From positions 1,233,390-1,241,662 of the forward strand of contig NZ_CP014226.1 of the NCBI RefSeq assembly GCF_001545155.1: DNA of 8,273 nucleotides, read 5' to 3'. A model generated the notes under the pieces. The model saw nothing but the letters and a program-made list of their open reading frames with translations, was not told the DNA's origin and did not search any database. A program made the position numbers and the translations under genes. Origin of the DNA: Halomonas chromatireducens (GTDB taxonomy: Bacteria; Pseudomonadota; Gammaproteobacteria; Pseudomonadales; Halomonadaceae). This document shows positions 1-4,978 of this stretch, piece by piece. Within the stretch, counting starts at the first letter, position 1; the number at the start of each line of letters is the position of its first letter.

Positions 1-1914
1 TTCGCCCTTTTCGAGCGGGTCGTAGTGAAAGACGTATAGTCGCGATGCAAATTGGGCAACCGGTAGCGAGGCTTCACCGTAGAGTTCGCCATTGCCTTGT
101 GTCGATGTAACGATCCCCTGTCCCCAGTCTTGCCTGCTATCGTTGTTGGGATTGAAGAAGTACACCCGCATGACCTGGCTTGGGTCTAGCGCAAGGCGCT
201 GGAACGTGATGGCGTGCCAGCCGAGAAAGCGTGTGGCGCCGTCGGTCACGGCAATACCCGCCGGTTGCGGATTGATCACCGGAATGTTGCCGTTGTAGAA
301 GGGGTGATATGCCGCATAAAAATCACGGATGAAACCCTCGAAGTCCTTCAGTCCCACGGTAAAAATATCGACAGCGATGCGGAACCCATGCCCGACATGA
401 TCGCCATGAAATTCAGCGTTGACCCACTTGTGCGGATCCTCTCCGCGCCCGGCACTGCGTCGACCCATCTCGAAGTAGATGCGATCGAGATGAGGGACGG
501 TGAGCAGGGAAACGGCATCCACCTCCACGGGCGGCTCGGTGGCTAGGCCTGCGCCGAGCTCGCGGGAGGAAATATTGTGGCCTTCGAAGCGCATCACGAT
601 CGCGTCGTCGCGGGCTGCCCAGGCGACGATTCGCAGCAGGTCTGCCGGGGTATTGAAGGCCCACATGGACAGGGCGCGTGTCGACTGGCAGGTGGGGTAG
701 TTACCCTGGCCTATGCCGAGCGGGCGGCCGAGGACATTGAGCACGTCGGCGAGAAGAAAGCATTCGGGCGAGCGTCGATCACCAAACACAGCAACGACCT
801 TCTGTGCCGCCGCATCGCACAACGTGAGCCCCAGTTGCCGCCATAGCGATGGGGCCACCGGAGGCGAGTACAGAATGCCTCGCTCTAGCATCATGGCAAG
901 GCCGTAGGCGGCCTGGCTGGTTTCGGTAAACAGGGCTTCATCAATCAATGTGTGAATCAGCGCTGGGTAACAGTGAAAAGCGTCTGCCCCCGTGTGGCTC
1001 AGGCCGAGTGCCGTGGGGATCAGCTCGTTCCATCGCTTACGCAGGTAGCGGATAAAATCCGGCATGTAGGGCGAGACCAGGCAAGTGCTGTGCATCCCCT
1101 GGGCAAACGCCATGGCCTCCTGCAGCAGGGCCGCGTCGTCCATGCTTGCTAGCCTCTCGGCGTACACCTCGAAGCCGGGATCTTCGCGACAGCCTTCGGT
1201 TGGCCCGAACACGGCATCGACGAGCTTCCGGGCATCCTCCCCGGCCTCTCCCACCATGGTGGCCGGGGTGTTCAAGCAGGCGGCAATCTGGGTCACCATT
1301 TGCTTGACGCCATTGACCTGGACTGGACGTTGCTCAAGAATCCGCCAGACCTCGGCCACTAGATGCTCTAGGAGATTCTGGTAGCCCAGATGCTCGAGCA
1401 AGTAGTGATACAGGTTCTGGACGGCAAGCCCAAGGCGGGCAGGCCGCAGCCGGTCGCTCTCTTGCAGGTCGCTGACCACGATATCGAGGTTCATGGCCAT
1501 CACTTGGGCAAGAAAGTGATGAGCGTGTTCTGACGAGACTGAAGGGTGGGAGTAGTCGCCCTTGGCAACAGCCAGCAGACGAATCTGGCTAAGGCTCTCG
1601 ATCAGGGTGGCGACCGGGTCGCCGTGCCGCACCGTACGCACGGCGAGCGAAGGCACCAGTGGCTGAGGGTAATCCCAGTCGCTACCGCCGAAGAATCCTG
1701 CAGCCTCGATCACCGGCACGCGCGCATAGAGGACTTCTAGCCCCCTGGCTTCGAACATCAGGGGGCGTGCCGCATCGATAACCTCGAATACGGGAGAGAC
1801 GTCTGCAACGGCATTCGCGGCGGAAAGCCGCTCGATGGTGGCGTCTAAATGCTTTACAAGCGCGTCTGACGTGCCGTTGTCATGGTGGGCGGTTCCGTGC
1901 CTTTCAACGCTCAT
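1..1914 (-). CDS. Unnamed large protein with papain-like cysteine hydrolase motifs (3' end beyond window)
   Basis: One uninterrupted minus-strand frame of 638 codons runs from an ATG at 1914 off the left edge, so the C-terminus is missing. I do not recognise a named family. The first ~390 residues look mostly helical, with no signal peptide or membrane segment. The later part holds three motifs in papain order. Gln403 lies six residues before Cys409 (Q-G-N-Y-P-T-C), the same spacing as oxyanion Gln19 and Cys25 of papain. His567 sits in G-W-H-A-I-T-F. Asn588 sits in V-Y-F-F-N-P-N-N, with Trp597-Gly598 after it. I infer a papain-fold hydrolase or peptidase; substrate and location are unknown. 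Third positions are GC-rich throughout, as in the neighbours. The start is uncertain: in-frame ATGs at 1953 and 1968 are also open, and none has a convincing Shine-Dalgarno. The gene follows the lipase gene in the same direction after about 100 bases, so co-transcription is possible. Confidence 0.85.
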   Translation of the reverse strand, partial: MSVERHGTAHHDNGTSDALVKHLDATIERLSAANAVADVSPVFEVIDAARPLMFEARGLEVLYARVPVIEAAGFFGGSDWDYPQPLVPSLAVRTVRHGDPVATLIESLSQIRLLAVAKGDYSHPSVSSEHAHHFLAQVMAMNLDIVVSDLQESDRLRPARLGLAVQNLYHYLLEHLGYQNLLEHLVAEVWRILEQRPVQVNGVKQMVTQIAACLNTPATMVGEAGEDARKLVDAVFGPTEGCREDPGFEVYAERLASMDDAALLQEAMAFAQGMHSTCLVSPYMPDFIRYLRKRWNELIPTALGLSHTGADAFHCYPALIHTLIDEALFTETSQAAYGLAMMLERGILYSPPVAPSLWRQLGLTLCDAAAQKVVAVFGDRRSPECFLLADVLNVLGRPLGIGQGNYPTCQSTRALSMWAFNTPADLLRIVAWAARDDAIVMRFEGHNISSRELGAGLATEPPVEVDAVSLLTVPHLDRIYFEMGRRSAGRGEDPHKWVNAEFHGDHVGHGFRIAVDIFTVGLKDFEGFIRDFYAAYHPFYNGNIPVINPQPAGIAVTDGATRFLGWHAITFQRLALDPSQVMRVYFFNPNNDSRQDWGQGIVTSTQGNGELYGEASLPVAQFASRLYVFHYDPLEKGE

Positions 1915-2014
1915 CCAACTACACTCTGCCCCGGATCGTGACTTGTCAACCATATTTACTGCGGCCATTCGCAGAGCACTTTCCGCTTGCAGCGTCGAAT
2001 GCACAGCATCTAGC

Positions 2015-3073
2015 TCATTGGCAAAGTGCCTCGCGGGCCTGGTCGCGGCTCGTCTCGTGGCCGGAAGGCAGGGGGGCGGCCGGATTGGTCAGCCAGGCAA
2101 CGATATCCTGCTCGGTGCGAGCGCGTTGGGTATAGCGGGTCAACATATGGTAGCCATCGGGGTAGAGCGCCAGGCGCCAGCCTGTCCCCGTTGCCGGCTC
2201 CGTCTCAGGGAGGCGGTTCAACAGCGCGCAAAATGCCTCGGCGGGAATGACCTGGTCTTCGTCGCCATACAGGACCAGGGTGGGGCCGGGCAGGTCCGGG
2301 GCGGCATGCAGCGCCCGGTCCATGGTGTCGGTCACCCCGTGAAGGGTATCCACTCGGGCGCTACGTAGGATCAGCGGATCCTGGGCCAGCTGGCGCTTGA
2401 TCGCTTCGTCATCGGTGGGCTCGATTCCCAGGCTCCGCGTGGTGTGTACCGAGAAGGACACCTGTGGTATCAGGCGAACACCGAGCCACAGCCCCAGCCG
2501 CTGGTACCACGGCATCGCCTCTCGTCCCCACACGGCGGGGGCGATCAATACGCTGCCATCCACCGGGGGAGGGTCGTCGCCGGTCATGGTGAGTATCACG
2601 ATAGCCGCACCCATGCTTTTGCCGATCAGGTAGATGGGCGTGTGAGGATGACGTTCACGCATCAAATCGGCGAGCAGAGCTACGTCATCGCTCAGCCGCT
2701 GGTGCCCCGCCCACAGACGGCGCTGTTCGGTGGTGCCGAAGCCACGCTGGTCATGAGCATAGACTTCCACGCCCTGGCGGGTCAGGGCGTCGGCAAGCAC
2801 GCTGAAGCTACCGGCATGGTCATTGAAACCATGCACTGCCAGAGCCACGCTGCCGGCTTCGCCCTGGGCGGGCCAATGGCGTAGAGGAAGCCGATAGCCA
2901 TCGTCGGCAACGACTTGATGCGTCGTGATTCTCGGTTCTTCGGCCCCCGGGCCTGGCGACTGCAGCGTTGCGTTGCTGACACAGCCACCCGATGACAGCA
3001 GGGCGACCATCAGCAAGGCGAGCCTGGGCAGGCGATGTTGCAGTGGCAGGATGGAAGGGAACAGCTGTCTCAT
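2015..3073 (-). CDS. Putative lipoprotein alpha/beta hydrolase (lysophospholipase / monoacylglycerol lipase-like, Hydrolase_4)
   Basis: 352 residues. The triad is visible: nucleophile Ser153 in G-K-S-M-G (151-155), Asp273 in Y-G-D-E-D-Q-V-I-P, and His309 in D-G-Y-H-M. His81-Gly82 is the oxyanion-side HG motif. H-D-Q-R-G-F-G (107-113) is typical of the serine aminopeptidase S33/Hydrolase_4 group that includes lysophospholipases and monoglyceride lipases. An N-terminal hydrophobic stretch (about 15-27) ends in S-S-G-G-C31. This is an imperfect lipobox (Ser, not Leu, at -3), so it may be a lipoprotein or a plain signal peptide or anchor; export is likely either way. The family hydrolyses ester bonds of acylglycerols or lysophospholipids; the real substrate is unknown. 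I chose the ATG at 3073 over one 19 codons upstream because it precedes the hydrophobic segment directly and overlaps the upstream stop as ATGA, which implies translational coupling to the winged-helix gene. Confidence 0.85.
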   Translation of the reverse strand: MRQLFPSILPLQHRLPRLALLMVALLSSGGCVSNATLQSPGPGAEEPRITTHQVVADDGYRLPLRHWPAQGEAGSVALAVHGFNDHAGSFSVLADALTRQGVEVYAHDQRGFGTTEQRRLWAGHQRLSDDVALLADLMRERHPHTPIYLIGKSMGAAIVILTMTGDDPPPVDGSVLIAPAVWGREAMPWYQRLGLWLGVRLIPQVSFSVHTTRSLGIEPTDDEAIKRQLAQDPLILRSARVDTLHGVTDTMDRALHAAPDLPGPTLVLYGDEDQVIPAEAFCALLNRLPETEPATGTGWRLALYPDGYHMLTRYTQRARTEQDIVAWLTNPAAPLPSGHETSRDQAREALCQ

Positions 3074-3372
3074 GACATGGCGGGATAGTCGAGTGCTTGG
3101 CGAAGCCGGTCGGCATGGGCGGCGACCCACTCAGGGGATATAGGGCCCCAGTCACGTATTACGTAACATCCGATGTTGTGTCTCTTGCCGGGTTCGGGCT
3201 CGAAGTCGCAGTGGATATCGAGCTCGGCCAAGGCCGAGATGGTGTCCTGGGCGGTACGTCTCGGCATGCCGGTTGCTTCGATGATGGCCGCCACGCTGGC
3301 GACTCCGGTCCTTATCAGGTGAGCCACGTAGAGTCGGCGGTAGAAACTGGAGCGGGTCTTGCTGAGAGACAT
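3070..3372 (-). CDS. Small winged helix-turn-helix protein (HTH_43-like)
   Basis: 100 residues. A helix-turn-helix is visible: helix 2 at about 25-33, a turn at T34-G-M-P, and a recognition helix at about 37-51 (R-R-T-A-Q-D-T-I-S-A-L). A basic wing follows at 60-72 (P-G-K-R-H-N-I-G-C-Y). Short single-domain proteins of this kind in gammaproteobacteria fall, from memory, in Pfam HTH_43. Their ligand and targets are generally undefined. There is no effector-binding domain, so any regulation must come from DNA binding alone or from partners. The start is supported by an AGGAA Shine-Dalgarno (3378-3382, minus) five bases before the ATG. The stop overlaps the hydrolase start by four bases, so it is the lead gene of a leftward unit and may act as a local regulator of the lipase; that role is inference. 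The divergent spacer to the right (3373-3611) holds no obvious consensus promoter. Confidence 0.75.
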   Translation of the reverse strand: MSLSKTRSSFYRRLYVAHLIRTGVASVAAIIEATGMPRRTAQDTISALAELDIHCDFEPEPGKRHNIGCYVIRDWGPISPEWVAAHADRLRQALDYPAMS

Positions 3373-3600
3373 GTCGGTTCCTGGAATAAGGGTGTTGCTT
3401 CAACTGAGCACGGCGTCACTAGCGAAAGTTGCGTCTCGTTAAAGCATAGCGTCAGCACCGGTGGGTTAGCCACAGGCACCCGAAAAGCTCGGTTGCGGGT
3501 GAAGGAGTGAAGAATTGCCTACAGTACTAGCAGCACAGTGAATTCATGAGCTTTTTCCTTGTCACTGGGGTAGACAAGCGATCAAGGGCAAACGTATCAG

Positions 3601-3605
3601 GGAGG
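3601..3605 (+). promoter_or_regulatory. Strong Shine-Dalgarno (GGAGG) fixing the start of the 86-residue ORF
   Basis: GGAGG, continued by AGAG, lies six bases before the ATG at 3612. An in-frame ATG at 3546 has no comparable site, so the downstream start is preferred. No clear sigma-70 pair was identified upstream. Confidence 0.75.
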
Positions 3606-3611
3606 AGAGAC

Positions 3612-3872
3612 ATGGCCGTCAAGCCAGTGAATGAAGCCGAGCTACTGGTCCAGATTGGGCGCTGCATGTTTGGTGAGCGAGTCGTGGTAGAGCGTGAGGG
3701 CAAGCGGTTCTCGGCCCGTGTTCAGCATGTCGGGGCTACCGGGGTGAAGGTCATTCCCGAGACGACATTGACGGAGCACGACGGGGAGCCCGGCGACATC
3801 CAGGGCGTGATGGTCTCGTTTGCCGACATCAAGGAAGTCGAGGTCGAGGGCGATACCTATCGACTGGAATGA
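3612..3872 (+). CDS. Small orphan protein, possibly a beta-barrel fold
   Basis: 86 residues, unrecognised. The best Shine-Dalgarno in the window (GGAGG, six bases upstream) and GC-rich third positions support it as real. The sequence is acidic overall. After a short N-terminal helix (about 5-18), hydrophobic and polar residues alternate in strands at about 22-27 (R-V-V-V-E-R), 30-38 (K-R-F-S-A-R-V-Q-H), 43-48 (G-V-K-V-I-P), 66-70 (V-M-V-S-F) and 73-79 (I-K-E-V-E-V-E). A small SH3- or Sm-like barrel would fit, but that is only inferred from the strand pattern. There is no signal peptide, cysteine motif or membrane segment, so it is probably cytosolic. It is divergent from the winged-helix gene and convergent with dciA, and is therefore probably a monocistronic unit ending at the hairpin just downstream. 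Confidence 0.75.
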   Translation: MAVKPVNEAELLVQIGRCMFGERVVVEREGKRFSARVQHVGATGVKVIPETTLTEHDGEPGDIQGVMVSFADIKEVEVEGDTYRLE

Positions 3873-3890
3873 GCGGTATCGGTTGTTATG

Positions 3891-3924
3891 AGCCTGCGGG
3901 TGCGGACGCGATCCCGCGCAGGCT
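3891..3924. terminator. GC-rich hairpin between convergent genes
   Basis: AGCCTGC (3891-3897) pairs perfectly with GCAGGCT (3918-3924). GGG (3898-3900) can continue the stem with CCC (3913-3915) if GC at 3916-3917 bulges, leaving a 12-base loop. It sits in the 55-base gap between the stops of the 86-residue gene (plus) and dciA (minus), where a two-way terminator is expected. Neither side has a good U-tract, so efficiency as an intrinsic terminator is doubtful. Confidence 0.55.
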
Positions 3925-3927
3925 GGT

Positions 3928-4389
3928 CTAGTCGCGGGGCTGAGCGTGGGAGGCGAGACGCTCCAGGGCGTGCTTGAGGCGGGGGTCCTCGGTGTCGGCG
4001 GCGCAGGCGGCGATCTCGTCGGCGGCTGGCGTCGGCAGCTGTCGTACCTGGCGCGCCGGCACCTTGAGCGGGCGCACCGGTCTCACCTTGAGGTTGAATC
4101 CTGTGACAGCGGCGAATTCAGGCAGCTGATGGAGCAGGGTGAGCAGGCGCTGCTGTTCATAGCGGAGCCAGGTCAGCCACACGGCGCGGTCGGTGATGAT
4201 CGTCAATTTTCCTTCGCGAAATCCCCCGACGTGGACATGTTCGCTCACCTCTTCCGGCAAGCTGTCCCGCAGGTGCTGCTGGGCCCGTGCGATCAGCCTT
4301 GCCGTGCGCATCAACGGGGCCAATTCGCCGTTGCCACCAAGCAGGCGAGACATGGGCTGTGCGCGTGAACGCTTAACCTTTATACTCAT
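3928..4389 (-). CDS. dciA: DUF721/DciA-family protein, predicted replicative helicase loader or operator
   Basis: 153 residues from the ATG at 4389. The central part (about 20-110) matches what I know of the DUF721/DciA family: L-I-A-R-A-Q-Q-H-L-R, then H-V-H-V-G-G-F-R-E-G-K-L-T-I-I-T-D, then A-V-W-L-T-W-L-R-Y-E, then K-V-R-P. In bacteria lacking DnaC or DnaI, DciA assists loading of the DnaB helicase; that role is family knowledge. The basic N-terminus (K-V-K-R-S-R) and the proline-rich, then acidic, C-terminal tail are typical. The position next to secA supports the call, since a DUF721 gene lies between lpxC and secA in pseudomonads. Here it faces away from secA, on the opposite strand. 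An in-frame TTG at 4461 would add 24 residues with coding-like third positions, but it lacks a good Shine-Dalgarno and the family usually starts near the basic segment. Confidence 0.8.
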   Translation of the reverse strand: MSIKVKRSRAQPMSRLLGGNGELAPLMRTARLIARAQQHLRDSLPEEVSEHVHVGGFREGKLTIITDRAVWLTWLRYEQQRLLTLLHQLPEFAAVTGFNLKVRPVRPLKVPARQVRQLPTPAADEIAACAADTEDPRLKHALERLASHAQPRD

Positions 4390-4510
4390 GGGCTTATTCT
4401 CGGGGGCAAACGCCTTCTCCAGGTTGCCGATTGCGACCTTGGCCGCTGTCCTGATGTCCAACGCCCGTGGTTACGGCAAAGCCTAGCACGCTCGGGAGAT
4501 ACGCTACAGC

Positions 4511-4888
4511 ATGACCACTGTCCTGCCCCAAGGCCGTACCGTCGGCGCCCCGAACCCCGGGGCAGCGGCGCGCCGCCGACAGCGCTCGCGCTGGTGGTTG
4601 GCCGGCCTGTTGGTGAGCTGTCTGCTGCCCGCCGGGCTGAGCCAGGCGGAGACCCTGCGGCTGGCGGAACGGGTGGTCCAGACCTGCATCCTGGCCCCGA
4701 CGCTGATGCGTGCCCGCTGCCGTTACGTGGCACGCCGTCGAGCGTTGCCGCACTGGCCACCGCGCAAGCCAAGGGTCATGGCTTGTCGTGTCCGACCTCC
4801 GCAGCAGCTGCCGCCCTGGCGGTGCTGGCCTGCCGCTCATGACGTCCTGACGCGCCGCGGCCCACCTGGCCCGCGACGCCACCTCTGA
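4511..4888 (+). CDS. Small putative exported Arg/Pro-rich protein upstream of secA (SecM-like candidate)
   Basis: 125 codons, ending 90 bases before secA; no family recognised. An Arg-rich n-region (R21-R27) leads into a hydrophobic core (W28-L43) and S-Q-A46, a plausible signal-peptidase I site. The mature part has four cysteines (59, 70, 92, 105), suggesting a disulfide-bonded periplasmic product, several Pro-Pro pairs (83-84, 96-97, 101-102, 118-119) and 23 arginines in all. It ends R116-G-P-P-G-P121 plus four residues. By hand count, GC at third positions is 53/60 in codons 1-60 but 47/65 afterwards, and a competing frame (4594-4842) is also open there, so a frameshift or noncoding tail cannot be excluded. 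A GGGAG at 4494-4498 lies 12 bases before the ATG, a longish spacing. A signal-peptide ORF directly before secA recalls enterobacterial SecM, which pauses translation to sense Sec capacity; any such function here is inferred from position and architecture. Confidence 0.55.
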   Translation: MTTVLPQGRTVGAPNPGAAARRRQRSRWWLAGLLVSCLLPAGLSQAETLRLAERVVQTCILAPTLMRARCRYVARRRALPHWPPRKPRVMACRVRPPQQLPPWRCWPAAHDVLTRRGPPGPRRHL

Positions 4889-4927
4889 AGCCATCGATTC
4901 CTGCCGGTGGGGGCTTGGCGCTATGCC

Positions 4928-4975
4928 ATGTCCGCTTTCACTACTGGCCGATTGTCATATGCCGATATTGGACGT
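4928..4975 (+). promoter_or_regulatory. Possible secA leader helix covering the Shine-Dalgarno
   Basis: ATGTCCG (4928-4934) can pair with TGGACGT (4969-4975) over seven positions, two of them G-U. The right arm contains the GGA (4970-4972) that is the only Shine-Dalgarno-like sequence before the secA ATG at 4979, at six-base spacing. If formed in the mRNA, the helix would mask that site. The stem is short with a long loop, so chance is quite possible. Confidence 0.25.
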
Positions 4976-4978
4976 TTC

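Noticed and set aside
1914..1955. Exact TTGACA hexamer (1949-1944, minus) as a -35 element for the papain-like gene
   Set aside because: At 16-18 base spacing there is no acceptable -10 (GAGTGT or AGTGTA), and the start site would fall almost on the ATG at 1914. In addition, if translation begins at 1953 or 1968 the hexamer is inside the gene.
1835..2368. 177-codon plus-strand frame over the junction of two minus-strand genes
   Set aside because: It covers the lipase 3' end and the papain-like gene 5' end antisense; the catalytic motifs are on the minus strand and this frame has none.
3400..3420. Small inverted repeat GTTG-CTT-CAAC in the divergent spacer as an operator
   Set aside because: Four-base arms are too short to distinguish from chance, and there is no second copy nearby.
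4394..4894. 166-codon minus-strand frame opposite the ORF upstream of secA
   Set aside because: The translation is Arg/Gln/Pro-rich without a domain or signal sequence. The plus frame has a proper signal peptide and better third-position bias in its first half.
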